Assembly (NCBI GenBank): GCA_030065825.1
Contig: JASJCY010000049.1
Location: forward strand, 1 to 38,780
DNA from: Nostocaceae cyanobacterium
GTDB taxonomy: Bacteria > Cyanobacteriota > Cyanobacteriia > Cyanobacteriales > Nostocaceae
Reading direction: 5' to 3'
DNA length: 38,780 nucleotides
A program made the position numbers and the translations under genes. The notes under the pieces are model-generated. The model was not told the DNA's origin and ran no database searches. It saw only the letters and a program-made list of their open reading frames with translations. Positions 15,688-25,320 of the stretch are shown here, piece by piece (position 1 is the first letter of the stretch; every line of letters begins with the position of its first letter).

Positions 15688-16785
15688 ATGAAAATAGTTC
15701 ATATTACCCCAACTTACTTTGATGAATCATCAATTATTGGTGGTGGGGAACGCTACCCAACAGAATTAGCTTCTGGGATGGCAAATTTTGTAGATACGAC
15801 TCTGGTAAGTTTTTCTTCTGTACGAAAATCTTATCGTCAAGGTAATCTCAAAATCGAAACTTATCCAGTTAAACATCTCATTCATGGGAATAAGATTAAT
15901 CCTCTCAGCTTTCAATATCTAAAATCTATTTTGCAGGCTGATATGGTACACATTCATCATATCTACACTCTGGTTTCCGATTTAGGTTGTCTAGCAGCTT
16001 TTTTGTTAGGTAAACGGGTGTTTGTGACTGACTATGGTGGTGGGGGAAGTTTTGTAATTAATCATAAATTACCCATATTTAAATTCTATCGTCAGGCAAT
16101 AGCCTATTCTCGTTTTGGCTTAGATTTTATTCCTATAGAGCTGCAAAAAAAATCTGTTTTGATTAAAGGAGGAATTGATACAAATAAATTTTGTCCTGAT
16201 GAATCTCTAGAGAAAGAAAAGAAAATTTTGTATGTAGGTCGAATTTTACCCCACAAGGGTATCAATTACTTGATTGATGGCTTCCGTTTGTTAAATCGTC
16301 CTGATTATAAATTGAAAATCATTGGTAGAGTTTACAGCGATAAATTTTACCAAGAATTGAAAGAATTGGCAGATGGTTTGTCTGTGGAATTTATTCATGA
16401 TGCAGATGATAAAAGATTACTACATGAATATCGTACTGCTTGGGTAACTGTATTGCCTTCAGTTCATACTGATTGCTATGGTAATTATAGTCATGTTCCA
16501 GAATTAATGGGTTTTACATTACTTGAATCTCAAGCTTGCGGAACTCCTGTAATTTGTACAGATGCGGGAGCAATGCATGAGTTTGTAAATAATGAACGTA
16601 CTGGATTTGTTGTTAAACAAAATTCAGGGGAAGCTATTGCTACTGCTTTAGAAAAACTTGTGAATTTGTCTCCAATTGAATATAGAGAATATCAAATTCG
16701 CTGTCGTGAATGGATAGAACCTCTGAGTTGGTTAACGGTTACTCAAAGACATTTGGAAATCTATCAAAACATACTTGTACAGTAA
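15688..16785 (+). CDS. GT4 family glycosyltransferase
   Basis: GT-B fold glycosyltransferase, 365 residues. Acceptor-side N-terminus MKIVHITPTYFDESSIIGGGERY has the glycine-rich loop (GGGERY) that follows the first strand. The donor domain starts at KKILYVGRILPHKGINYLIDGF (around residue 170), and the catalytic E-x7-E is PELMGFTLLESQACGTPVICTDAG, split by the helix start. The gene's stop overlaps the next start by one base (TAATG at 16783-16787), implying translational coupling to the next GT. Donor and linkage are not predictable. Confidence 0.9.
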   Translation: MKIVHITPTYFDESSIIGGGERYPTELASGMANFVDTTLVSFSSVRKSYRQGNLKIETYPVKHLIHGNKINPLSFQYLKSILQADMVHIHHIYTLVSDLGCLAAFLLGKRVFVTDYGGGGSFVINHKLPIFKFYRQAIAYSRFGLDFIPIELQKKSVLIKGGIDTNKFCPDESLEKEKKILYVGRILPHKGINYLIDGFRLLNRPDYKLKIIGRVYSDKFYQELKELADGLSVEFIHDADDKRLLHEYRTAWVTVLPSVHTDCYGNYSHVPELMGFTLLESQACGTPVICTDAGAMHEFVNNERTGFVVKQNSGEAIATALEKLVNLSPIEYREYQIRCREWIEPLSWLTVTQRHLEIYQNILVQ

Positions 16786-17954
16786 TGAATCGTCCTCTAA
16801 GGATACTGATGGTACTCCATATGCCCTGGAACCGCAATCTGGGAGGAGCGAGGGTACAGCTAGAATTGGCTGAGGAGTTTCAATCACTAGGTCATAAAGT
16901 TGAAAAATTTGACTTCAACGATGCATTTCCCCAGTATAAGCCATCTCCATGGGCAGAATTCACTCGTCTTAATTTTTCAGTGAAAGCTAAAGCGTTTGTG
17001 CAAGCAAATGCCCATCGTTTTGATATTATTGATGCTCATCAAGGCAATTTACCTTTTACTAAGAAAGAATTGGGATTTAAAGGATTATTGGTGGCTCGTT
17101 CAGTAGGACTTTATGCTTTGTATGATGAATTTAGCAAGCAAGAGAACCCAAAACGACCACCTCAAAAAATCAAAACTCGCTTGGGTAATTTGCTGAGGTT
17201 ATGGAAATATAAACGTGATAATTTTTTATACTCTTATAGTTTAAGAACCTGTGATTTGATTAATTTGCCTAATTATGACGAACTCACTTATGTTCGTGAT
17301 GTTATGGGACTTGGTGAAAAGTGTAGGGTTTTTCCCTTTGGACTTTCTCAACAACGACAAATAGCTTTTGCCCAAGCTATTCAACCTGCTGAAGTAAGAT
17401 TAGCAAATAAACAAGTAGCTTTTATTGGCAGTTGGGGACCCCGCAAGGGTTCTCAAGATTGGGCAGAAATTATTAAGCACGTAAAAGCTGAAGTTCCAGA
17501 AGCCAGTTTTTTATTTTTAGGGACTGGATTCGATACTCAAAAAGTGTTGGACGATCTTAATTTACCAAATTGTGATTGGGTTCAGGTTGTGCCGGACTAT
17601 GATTCTGATAATCTGCCTAAACTTTTAAGTAAAGCGACAGTAGGAGCTTTTCCTAGTTATATTGAGGGATTTGGTTTTGCTGTGCTGGAAAAGCTTGCCT
17701 GTGGGTTACCAACAGTAGCTTATGATGTACCAGGTCCAAGGGAAATGTTAAAGTATCTAGACCAATCTTTAATGACTCCACCAGGAGATATTCAAAAGTT
17801 TAGTAAGCAGTTGGTTAGATTGCTTAATCTTAAAATATATGATTACTCCCAAGTATCTCAAAAATGTATTCAAGTAGCAAGTAATTTTTCTTGGGTTGAA
17901 ATTGCTAAAAGTACTTTATATACTTACTGTAAATTTTTGGAGACACATAAATGA
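16785..17954 (+). CDS. GT4 family glycosyltransferase
   Basis: GT-B glycosyltransferase of 389 residues starting at the ATG within TAATG at 16783-16787. Upstream in-frame codons belong to the overlapped previous gene. The N-terminus has MVLHMPWNRNLGGARVQLELAEEF (GGAR loop). The donor domain begins VAFIGSWGPRKGSQDWAEII. The E-x7-E motif is EGFGFAVLEKLACGLPTVAYD. The C-terminus overlaps the start of the FkbM gene by four bases (ATGA), so these are coupled. Its position suggests it adds the residue that the FkbM enzyme methylates, but that is only inference. Confidence 0.9.
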   Translation: MNRPLRILMVLHMPWNRNLGGARVQLELAEEFQSLGHKVEKFDFNDAFPQYKPSPWAEFTRLNFSVKAKAFVQANAHRFDIIDAHQGNLPFTKKELGFKGLLVARSVGLYALYDEFSKQENPKRPPQKIKTRLGNLLRLWKYKRDNFLYSYSLRTCDLINLPNYDELTYVRDVMGLGEKCRVFPFGLSQQRQIAFAQAIQPAEVRLANKQVAFIGSWGPRKGSQDWAEIIKHVKAEVPEASFLFLGTGFDTQKVLDDLNLPNCDWVQVVPDYDSDNLPKLLSKATVGAFPSYIEGFGFAVLEKLACGLPTVAYDVPGPREMLKYLDQSLMTPPGDIQKFSKQLVRLLNLKIYDYSQVSQKCIQVASNFSWVEIAKSTLYTYCKFLETHK

Positions 17955-18799
17955 CCCAAAGTATTATCCAAAATGCTTTGAATGATATGCTTGGTTACTC
18001 GCTCAAATTGACCCCTGAATTTCGTGGGAAGTGGAGATTAATTAGGTATTGGATGAATCATCAGGATGATAACGCTGTGAAGTTGAGAACTCTTCCTGGT
18101 GGTGAGAAAGTTTTTTGTCATCTGCGCGTACCTTATGAATCAATGGTTTGGCTTGAGAGAGAAGAGCAAACAGACTTAAAGCTACTCGCAAAATTGCTAA
18201 AATCAGGACAAACTTTTGTTGATTGTGGAGCTAATATTGGCATATGGTCTCTAGTTGCTGCTTCAGCAGTAAAACCTGCGGGAGAAGTTTACTCTTTCGA
18301 ACCAAATCCATCGACTTTTCAGAAATTATCTAATAATGTATGTTTGGCAAAATTTAAAAAAAATATCAATTTAATTGCATCGGCAGTAGGAAATGAGCAA
18401 AAAAACGTATTGTTTCATTGTGATGCTGCTCATAACATATCTCATATCACTAATTCATCAAACGAAGGTTCAATTAATATTTCTGTAGTGACAATAGATT
18501 CAATTTTAGAAAACAATATTATTCACGGCATAAAAATAGATGTTGAAGGCTTTGAGCTTGAATGTCTTCAAGGGGCTGAAGCCACTCTTAAAAGATACAA
18601 GCCTTGGCTATGTGTTGAGTTTAATACACTGCTGGCTAAAGTCAATAAATTATCCGACTGGAAAGTTCATCAATATTTAAGAGAATTAGGTTATGTATGC
18701 CGTCAATTTAAAGATGCTTTCGATTCCAGTAGCGACAGTATTTTGTCTGATACTTGGGAGACTACTGGTTATTGCAATTTATATTATTCAATGAAATAG
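17951..18799 (+). CDS. FkbM family methyltransferase
   Basis: SAM-dependent O-methyltransferase of the FkbM family, which in glycan clusters methylates sugar hydroxyls. Residues about 90-130 carry the SAM fold (FVDCGANIGIWSLVAASAV, GEVYSFEPNPSTFQKL), and the family hallmark IKIDVEGFELECLQGAE appears near residue 195. The length (282) fits the family plus an N-terminal extension of about 85 residues. The start ATG overlaps the preceding glycosyltransferase stop by four bases. It is the first of three FkbM-type genes in the cluster. Confidence 0.9.
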   Translation: MTQSIIQNALNDMLGYSLKLTPEFRGKWRLIRYWMNHQDDNAVKLRTLPGGEKVFCHLRVPYESMVWLEREEQTDLKLLAKLLKSGQTFVDCGANIGIWSLVAASAVKPAGEVYSFEPNPSTFQKLSNNVCLAKFKKNINLIASAVGNEQKNVLFHCDAAHNISHITNSSNEGSINISVVTIDSILENNIIHGIKIDVEGFELECLQGAEATLKRYKPWLCVEFNTLLAKVNKLSDWKVHQYLRELGYVCRQFKDAFDSSSDSILSDTWETTGYCNLYYSMK

Positions 18800-18807
18800 A
18801 CAGTAGA

Positions 18808-19701
18808 ATGTTAGATAATAATGATGTAATTCGGGTTAGTGTTGCTTTGGTGACACGTAATCGTCCTGAGTCTTTAAACCGCTGCTTAAAAAGTTTGCGT
18901 TCCCAAAGTATTCAACCTTTTGAAGTCGTTATTTCTGATGATTCTGATGAAGAATTTGCTATACGTACTAAGGAATTAGCAGAACGTTGGAACTGCCAAT
19001 ATATAAAAGGTCCACAGCGCGGTCTATATGCTAACCGAAACCATGTTGCTCTTGCTTGTAATGGCACTCATATTCGTACAATGGATGACGATCATGAGTT
19101 TCCAGCGGATCACTTTAAGGTGCTTCAAGCTGTAGTTGAATCAGATTCAGATAGCATCTGGATTATAGGCGAATATTGGGAAAAACCAACGCCATCATCA
19201 AAATTTTACTTACCTGGAGAAATCCAGCCGCGTGGATTCAGCAAGCTTCCTTCTAATCTGGATGACTGTTTTGCAATTAGTGATGGAGCAGCAATTTACC
19301 CCAAACAAGTATTCGCAAATCAGCGTTTATTGGAAGTTTTTAAATTTGGTAGTCTTTATTTAGAGTTTGGTGCAAGATTAAAATCCTTAGGTTACAGGAT
19401 TAGGTATTGCCCAGATACATATATTATTCATCACTATATTCCTGGAAGCCGCTCTTTTAATGATGAAAAAATGCAGAAAATGAGTAATTTTCTTGCCGCT
19501 TATTTAACTTATAGTTGCTATTTATTTGATTTATTTAAAACTATAGAATGTACTGCTTACTTTCTAGCTATCTCCTTGTTAAATACTTTTAATAAAGAAA
19601 GCAGTAATTACTTTACACTGCGAGATTTCTGGAAAGTATTAAAATTATCTAATAAATATAAAAATCTATTTAAATCAGGTAATTATCAGCGTATAAATTA
19701 A
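18808..19701 (+). CDS. GT2 family glycosyltransferase
   Basis: GT-A fold glycosyltransferase, 297 residues from the ATG at 18808; an in-frame upstream ATG (18754) would overlap the FkbM gene by 46 bases. It opens VSVALVTRNRPESLNRCLKSL, then VVISDDSDEEF and the metal-binding acid run IRTMDDDHEFPADHF (DDD in place of DxD). No multi-helix membrane region is seen, only a hydrophobic stretch late (AYFLAISLLNTF). It lies eight bases past the FkbM stop and is the last gene of this operon block before a 319-bp repeat-bearing gap. Confidence 0.88.
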   Translation: MLDNNDVIRVSVALVTRNRPESLNRCLKSLRSQSIQPFEVVISDDSDEEFAIRTKELAERWNCQYIKGPQRGLYANRNHVALACNGTHIRTMDDDHEFPADHFKVLQAVVESDSDSIWIIGEYWEKPTPSSKFYLPGEIQPRGFSKLPSNLDDCFAISDGAAIYPKQVFANQRLLEVFKFGSLYLEFGARLKSLGYRIRYCPDTYIIHHYIPGSRSFNDEKMQKMSNFLAAYLTYSCYLFDLFKTIECTAYFLAISLLNTFNKESSNYFTLRDFWKVLKLSNKYKNLFKSGNYQRIN

Positions 19702-20020
19702 TTCATTTTCATGTCTTTTAATCAAGATACTAGTAAACCTTAAGTAGGTAGGCGCAAATAAAGCCAACTATGTAACAAAATGTAAACAGAACATAACCTT
19801 TGCGTTGGCGAAGCCTGCCTGAAGGGCTTATACTTCGCTTCACTCCGTTACGCTCGTAATGACATAGTTATAAATTTTTCTGCCCACTTACTTATTATAG
19901 CGCTTCCTAATCTGCTGAAGTACAAAAGGGCAGGCAAGGATGCCTACCCCACAATAATTTTAGTAATTTCATCTGTAATTCACCAGACTGAGAAAAGCTA
20001 TATCGCTATTTATTAAAATC
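19702..20020. repeat. 319-bp gap with interspersed repeats
   Basis: No gene is seen. It contains a GCGTTGGCGAAGCCTGCCTG segment (about 19802), a partly palindromic CTTCGCTTCACTCCGTTACGC stretch (about 19832), and GGGCAGGCAAGGATGCCTACC with a GGCAggcaaggaTGCC hairpin near 19929-19949. All look like dispersed cyanobacterial repeats. It splits the glycan cluster into two transcription blocks and should contain the promoter of the next block. Confidence 0.6.
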
Positions 20021-20818
20021 ATGAGAAAAGTTACACCACAATCTAGTTGGCATGAAACATGGAAATATAGCTATCCATACGATTTACTAGAAATTTATGG
20101 AGAGACAAGTGATAAAGGATATGCTTATTCCTACGCTAATCGTCGCCAACACATTTTGGATGTAATCAAAAAAGTTGCTCAACCTGGGGCAAAAATTCTG
20201 GATGTAGCTGCTGGACAGGGTAATTTTAGTTTGAGTTTGGCAGAATTAGGTTATGAAGTTACTTGGAATGACCTGCGTGAAGAATTAATTGATTATGTCA
20301 AACTCAAGTGGGAATATGGCACGATTCATTATGCACCAGGAAATGTTTTTACACTAGGTTTTGATTCTCAATTTGATGTTGTCTTAATTGCGGAAATTAT
20401 TGAACATGTCGCTCATCCTGATGAATTTCTCAAAAAAATAGCTCAGATGGTTAAACCTGGTGGCTATATTGTTATGAGTACACCAAATGGTGAATATTTC
20501 CAGAACCGCTTGCCTAAGTTTTCTGAATGCCCTGATCCAAGTCAGTTTGAATCAATACAATTTCAACCCAACTCGGATGGTCATATTTTCTTGTTGCATT
20601 TAGACGAAATTGAATTCTTGGCAAAACAGGCAAATTTATCAATTATAGAAACCAAATTATTTAATAATACACTCACAAACGGCTATCTAAAATTGCGATA
20701 TTTATTGGATTTTATGCCACGTAAGTTTATAGATCAATTTGAAATATTTACGAATTATATACCACCTTTGATGCAAAGAAAAATTCATAATAGTATGGTG
20801 GTTGTATTCTCCTGTTAA
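20021..20818 (+). CDS. Class I SAM-dependent methyltransferase (UbiG-like fold)
   Basis: 265-residue cytoplasmic methyltransferase. The SAM motifs are complete: KILDVAAGQGNFSLSLAELG (motif I, about residue 58), an acidic strand end (WNDLREELIDY), VVLIAEIIEHVAHPDEFLKKIAQMVKPGG (post-I/IV), and YIVMSTPNGEYFQNR (motif V region). It begins the block after the 319-bp gap and is followed by gmd after 68 bp, hinting that it methylates a 6-deoxy sugar or the nascent glycan. The family is broad, so substrate is unknown. Confidence 0.85.
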   Translation: MRKVTPQSSWHETWKYSYPYDLLEIYGETSDKGYAYSYANRRQHILDVIKKVAQPGAKILDVAAGQGNFSLSLAELGYEVTWNDLREELIDYVKLKWEYGTIHYAPGNVFTLGFDSQFDVVLIAEIIEHVAHPDEFLKKIAQMVKPGGYIVMSTPNGEYFQNRLPKFSECPDPSQFESIQFQPNSDGHIFLLHLDEIEFLAKQANLSIIETKLFNNTLTNGYLKLRYLLDFMPRKFIDQFEIFTNYIPPLMQRKIHNSMVVVFSC

Positions 20819-20886
20819 GTATAAGTCATCAAAAATATGTTAAACATTCGTTGTTAGGATATAAATTCAGCAGGAGATAAAAATTA

Positions 20887-21855
20887 GTGAAAAAAGCATT
20901 AATCTGTGGAGTATCCGGTCAAGATGGAGCATATCTAGCGCAGTTACTCTTAAATAAAGGTTACAGTGTTTGCGGTACATCTCGTGATGCTCAAATTTCT
21001 TCTTTCCAAAATTTGACTCGTTTGGGAATCCGAGAACAGCTCAAACTAGAGTCTATGACTCTTACTGATTTCCGCAGCGTATTGCAAATTCTGGCGAAAA
21101 TTCAGCCTGATGAAGTCTACAACCTTGCTGGGCAGAGTTCCGTAGGTTTGTCTTTTGGACAACCAGTAGAAACTCTGGAAAGTATTGCTACTGGAACTCT
21201 CAATTTACTAGAAGCCATTCGTTTTATTGGCGCTCCTATCAAACTTTACAATGCTGGTTCCAGTGAATGCTTTGGTAATACTGGTGACAAGGCAGCTGAT
21301 GAAAACACTCCTTTTCGTCCCCGAAGCCCTTATGCAGTTGCTAAAGCTACGGCTTTTTGGGAACTAGCCAATTATCGAGAAGCTTACGGTTTATTTGCTT
21401 GTTCTGGTATTCTCTATAACCATGAATCTCCATTAAGACCAGAAAGATTTGTTACCCAAAAAATTGTTGCTGCTGCCTGTCGCATTGCCCAAGGTAGTCA
21501 AGAACAACTGCATCTAGGTGATATTTCTGTTCAACGTGACTGGGGTTGGGCACCAGAATATATCGAAGCAATGTACTTAATGTTGCAGCAAGAACAGCCA
21601 GAGGATTACGTAATTGCCACAGGAGAAACTTCAAAGTTAGCAGACTTTGTGGCAGAAACCTTTGCTTGTTTGGGGTTAGATTGGCAGGAATATGTAACAG
21701 TTGATAGTAGTCTTTTGCGACCAACGGATATTGCAGTAGGTAGAGCAAATCCAGGCAAAGCAAAAGCAAATTTGGGATGGGAAGCACAATATAAAATGAA
21801 GGATGTTGTGCGGATGATGGTGGAAGCAAAGCAACAAGAATTATTGAGAAAGTAA
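20887..21855 (+). CDS. gmd: GDP-mannose 4,6-dehydratase
   Basis: Converts GDP-D-mannose to GDP-4-keto-6-deoxy-D-mannose in the cytoplasm, the entry to GDP-fucose, GDP-rhamnose and related sugars. It is an extended short-chain dehydrogenase of 322 residues, usual for bacterial Gmd. The nucleotide-binding loop is CGVSGQDGAYLA (Gly8/11/14). The catalytic part is NAGSSECFG (Ser126-Glu127) with Tyr149-x3-Lys153 (SPYAVAK). NHESPLRPERFVTQKI and QRDWGWAPEYIEAM are Gmd-specific. The start is GTG at 20887 with GGAG upstream. No GDP-fucose synthase, Rmd or perosamine enzyme follows, so the final sugar needs genes elsewhere. A fragment of another gmd lies at 11992-12216. Confidence 0.94.
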   Translation: MKKALICGVSGQDGAYLAQLLLNKGYSVCGTSRDAQISSFQNLTRLGIREQLKLESMTLTDFRSVLQILAKIQPDEVYNLAGQSSVGLSFGQPVETLESIATGTLNLLEAIRFIGAPIKLYNAGSSECFGNTGDKAADENTPFRPRSPYAVAKATAFWELANYREAYGLFACSGILYNHESPLRPERFVTQKIVAAACRIAQGSQEQLHLGDISVQRDWGWAPEYIEAMYLMLQQEQPEDYVIATGETSKLADFVAETFACLGLDWQEYVTVDSSLLRPTDIAVGRANPGKAKANLGWEAQYKMKDVVRMMVEAKQQELLRK

Positions 21856-21873
21856 ATCCAGAAATTAAGTATT

Positions 21874-23085
21874 ATGGCTGGAATTACTGTAGCTTATGGT
21901 AGTGTCCATCAAATCTACCAAATTGCCTTAGCTGCCCAAGAAATCGGTGTCTTGGAGCAATTTTTCTGCTCTTTGATTGATGCTCCTGGCAAGTGGGGTA
22001 ATATTCTATCAATGGTAGTGGGACGCGATCGCCTTGCAAGTATGCGACGTCCCGAACTAAACCCCAAGCTAGTTACGGAATATCCTTTACCTTTCCTACT
22101 GCATTACTTAATGCAATCTTTCCGGGGTTCTAAAGCACCTGTACAAGGAAGTAATCGAGAAGCGGTAAATGAGCGATTTGACCGTTGGGTAGCTCAACAG
22201 CTAAATTCTTGCAACAGCAGGGTGTTTGTTGGGGTGGAAACCTGCGCGCAATATTCCTTTGAAGTTGCTCAAAAAAAGGGGATGACTACTGTTCTTGATT
22301 GTCCCCAAGTACATCCAGATTTTTTGACGCAGATTCTCCACACTGCTGCGTCAGACTTAGGTTTAGCACCTCCTGAACCTTTTGACCATCCTCAAACTGC
22401 TGAACGTAAGCGTCTGGAGTACAGTATGGCAGACATCTTACTCGTGTTATCAGAGGTGCAAAAGAGAAGTTTTGTAGCAGCGGGTTTTGCTTCGGATAAA
22501 CTGGTTGATGTTCCCCTTTGGGCAGATACAACTATTTTTCAACCACCAACTCCTCCTGTAGCAAAAGACCCCAAAACCCTACGAGTTTTGTTTGTGGGAG
22601 GACTTTCCATCCGTAAAGGCATTCCCTACCTATTAGAAGCTGCCCGCTTATGGGGTTCTGGGGTTCAACTGACGTTGTTGGGTACTATTACATCAGAAAT
22701 TGAGCCGTTTTTGCGCAAATATGAAGGCTACTTCACCCACATTTCTCCTACGACAAAAGTTGGAGTACGTAACTATTACTGCCAGTCAGATGTGTTAGTT
22801 TTACCATCTTTGGTAGATACTTTTGGTTGGGTAGCCATGGAAGCTATGGCTTGTGGTTTACCTGTGATTGTGAGTGAAAATTGTGGTGTACCAGTTCCCG
22901 ATGAAAATTGGCGAGTTCCCATTATGAATCCCCAAGAAATTGCGGAAAAAATATTCATGTTGCGGGACAATCGGGAATACTGTGCAAGTTTAGGTGAGAT
23001 AGCAAAGCAATTTGCCCAGCAATTTACTCCACAACGTTATCGACAGCAATTGCAATTATTATTCAAGAAACTTTTGCAATTATAA
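21874..23085 (+). CDS. GT4-like glycosyltransferase with Asp replacing the first Glu of E-x7-E
   Basis: GT-B glycosyltransferase of 403 residues. The N-terminal half is unlike most GT4 enzymes in the cluster (ITVAYGSVHQIYQIALAAQEIG); the donor domain begins LRVLFVGGLSIRKGIPYLLEAARLW. The usual E-x7-E pair reads D-TFGWVAM-E followed by AMACGLPVIVSENCG, that is, an Asp at the first position. It follows gmd by 18 bases and overlaps the next gene by one base (TAATG at 23083), so it may use a Gmd-derived donor, a location-based guess. Confidence 0.87.
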   Translation: MAGITVAYGSVHQIYQIALAAQEIGVLEQFFCSLIDAPGKWGNILSMVVGRDRLASMRRPELNPKLVTEYPLPFLLHYLMQSFRGSKAPVQGSNREAVNERFDRWVAQQLNSCNSRVFVGVETCAQYSFEVAQKKGMTTVLDCPQVHPDFLTQILHTAASDLGLAPPEPFDHPQTAERKRLEYSMADILLVLSEVQKRSFVAAGFASDKLVDVPLWADTTIFQPPTPPVAKDPKTLRVLFVGGLSIRKGIPYLLEAARLWGSGVQLTLLGTITSEIEPFLRKYEGYFTHISPTTKVGVRNYYCQSDVLVLPSLVDTFGWVAMEAMACGLPVIVSENCGVPVPDENWRVPIMNPQEIAEKIFMLRDNREYCASLGEIAKQFAQQFTPQRYRQQLQLLFKKLLQL

Positions 23086-24182
23086 TGATTATCCAGATTG
23101 TTCCACAATTGCCTCCAATTGCTAGTGGAGTGGGTGACTATGCTTTGGTATTAGCAAGGCAAATTCGTCAGGATTTTGGTATTTTAACCTGCTTTATTGT
23201 GGGTGATCCTAATTGGTCTGGAGCAGATGACATTGAAGGTTTTCCTGTAAAAAAAATTGCTAAACGTTCAGGCAAAAATTTGATATCTACCCTAGCAGAA
23301 GTTACTCCTGATCCTATTCCTGTACTGCTTCATTACGTCAATTATGGCTATGATCGACGGGGTTGTCCCATTTGGCTGATAAATGGACTACGACGGTGGC
23401 AGGAAAAAAGCAAAAGTCGTTTGCTTACAATGTTCCACGAAATTTACGCTGGTAGTAAGTTATTTTGGACTAGTGCTTTTTGGACAGAACCCCTACAAAA
23501 GCACCTTGCTGCTAGCATTGCGAATATTAGCGATCGCTTAATTACCAGCAAACCTCTTTATGGAAAATTGCTGCACAACCTTTGTCAAAATAAAACATTA
23601 CAAATTCCCATAATTCCTGTTTTTTCTAATATTGGTGAACCGCAAAAAAGACTACCATTAACTGAACGAAAACAAAGGTTAGTTGTGTTTGGTGGTTCTG
23701 GTAATAGATTAAAAGTTTACGAGGAATCAATATCTCCTTTGAGCCGTATTTGTCAAGAGTTGAATATCCAAGAAGTCATAGATATTGGTCCACCGATAAA
23801 TCTACCAATTTCTGAAGTTGGCGATATTCCTATAGTTAAGCTGGGGCAGCAATCTGCTGACAAAGTGAGTGCCTTACTTCAAGATTCATTGGTTGGTTTT
23901 TTTTATTATCCTCTCGACTTTTTAAGTCGTTCAACAATTTTTGCTGCTTACTGTGCCCATGGTGTGATTCCAGTCGGCACAGGCTACTATGTTTGGGGAC
24001 AAGAAGATGATGGAATTGAAGTTAATCAACACTACTGGTTAGCAAATAATCAAACGGGGGATTTAACTTTAGGTGTTGGACAAATGATTGCAAATCAAGC
24101 TTATGCTTGGTATCAAAATCATAATTTATCAAAACAGGCTGAAGTATTTATCAATCAGCTTTTTCATGAATCACTTTATTAG
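23085..24182 (+). CDS. GT-B-like protein, possible glycosyltransferase
   Basis: 365 residues, start within TAATG. The N-terminus (MIIQIVPQLPPIASGVGDYALVLARQI) resembles the GT4 acceptor domain with a GVGDYA loop, and LLHYVNYGYDRRG and MFHEIYAGSKLFW recall GT4 relatives. The second half (VVFGGSGNRLKVYEESI) aligns in position with a donor domain, but the E-x7-E motif is absent, replaced by SRSTIFAAYCAHGVIPVGT. It may be a diverged glycosyltransferase or a partner subunit of the preceding GT. I am confident only of the GT-B-like fold. Confidence 0.68.
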   Translation: MIIQIVPQLPPIASGVGDYALVLARQIRQDFGILTCFIVGDPNWSGADDIEGFPVKKIAKRSGKNLISTLAEVTPDPIPVLLHYVNYGYDRRGCPIWLINGLRRWQEKSKSRLLTMFHEIYAGSKLFWTSAFWTEPLQKHLAASIANISDRLITSKPLYGKLLHNLCQNKTLQIPIIPVFSNIGEPQKRLPLTERKQRLVVFGGSGNRLKVYEESISPLSRICQELNIQEVIDIGPPINLPISEVGDIPIVKLGQQSADKVSALLQDSLVGFFYYPLDFLSRSTIFAAYCAHGVIPVGTGYYVWGQEDDGIEVNQHYWLANNQTGDLTLGVGQMIANQAYAWYQNHNLSKQAEVFINQLFHESLY

Positions 24183-24191
24183 TTTTTCTAA

Positions 24192-25193
24192 ATGATTAAC
24201 CAGGAATTCCTGAATTTATCGTTAGCACCAACTGAATTGGTAGTCGTTATTAACTCATTTAACAGGCTTTCACTTTTATGTGATGCTTTACCATCGATAA
24301 TTCAAGCCTTGAAGCATATTTCCTTGAAATCAGCAGTGATTGTTTTTGATGCTGGTTCAACGGATGGTAGTGTGAATTTTATTCAGGAATTCGCAGCCCA
24401 AAATCAAGAAACAGAGATTATTTGTCTTTGTCCTTCACCAAATACCGATCGTTCTTTTAGTGCAGGATGTAATTTCGCAGTACAATTTGCATCGCAAAAA
24501 TTTCCTCAGCTTCAGTGGTGTTTATTTTATGAAACAGATAATTTCATTAAAAATGAATTAGCTCTGCCTCTTGCTTTGAAACTTTTAGAACAAGAAAAAA
24601 AATTAGCCGCTGTTGGCTTTACAGTTGAAACCCACGAAGGTAAAAAAGCAGGTTTTGGTTCTCGCTTCCCTACTCCTCTCAGCTTTTTGTTAGGTCAGCA
24701 ACTTTCTGATAAATTAGGTTTAGAAAGGATGAATATCCAAGAATGGTATTCTTTTTTGGGAGTTCGTTGGGGTATTAGCGATATTGTTTTTACAAGTCCA
24801 TTATTAGTCAGATATTCTGCATGGAAATCTACAGAGGGAATGGATGTAACTAGATTTCCCTACTCAGATTCTGATAATGATTGGTGTCGGATGGTTTATA
24901 AAAAAGGTTGGCAGGTAGCTGTTTTAGATGTACCTGGAATTATTCATGATAACAAAATGCAAACCTCCCCATGGTCAGGAAATCGAGTGATTAATTTTCA
25001 TCAGGCAAGATTTCGTTTTTTACTAAAACATCAGGTTTATTGGATAGGTTGGCTAAAGCCTCTATTATTTATCAGACACTGCTTAGAATTATTGTTACTG
25101 AGTTTGAAAGCTGTTCACGATCAAGAAGCGAAAAAATCAATTCAGAAACGATTGTTAATGATGAAAATTGTTTTTAGCAATTATGAACAATGA
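24192..25193 (+). CDS. GT2 family glycosyltransferase
   Basis: GT-A fold enzyme of 333 residues. Motifs: TELVVVINSFNRLSLLCDALPSII (strand 1), VIVFDAGSTDGSVNFI (nucleotide-binding aspartates), and LFYETDNFIKNE (ETD, the DxD-like metal site). A later acidic motif is FPYSDSDNDWCRMVYKKGW, as in rhamnosyl- and other GT2 enzymes. The C-terminus has a hydrophobic stretch (LLFIRHCLELLLLSL) that may contact the membrane. It starts nine bases after the previous gene and is followed by a 127-bp gap. Confidence 0.87.
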   Translation: MINQEFLNLSLAPTELVVVINSFNRLSLLCDALPSIIQALKHISLKSAVIVFDAGSTDGSVNFIQEFAAQNQETEIICLCPSPNTDRSFSAGCNFAVQFASQKFPQLQWCLFYETDNFIKNELALPLALKLLEQEKKLAAVGFTVETHEGKKAGFGSRFPTPLSFLLGQQLSDKLGLERMNIQEWYSFLGVRWGISDIVFTSPLLVRYSAWKSTEGMDVTRFPYSDSDNDWCRMVYKKGWQVAVLDVPGIIHDNKMQTSPWSGNRVINFHQARFRFLLKHQVYWIGWLKPLLFIRHCLELLLLSLKAVHDQEAKKSIQKRLLMMKIVFSNYEQ

Positions 25194-25320
25194 TGAGACA
25201 ATTATTTAATCAAAAAATACTGGTAGCTTTTTGGCGAAATATTAACATTTAACTATATGTTGTTAAAATATTTAATTTCGTAAAAATATCCTCAAACTAA
25301 CTGTTCAATAGTGTGGACGT

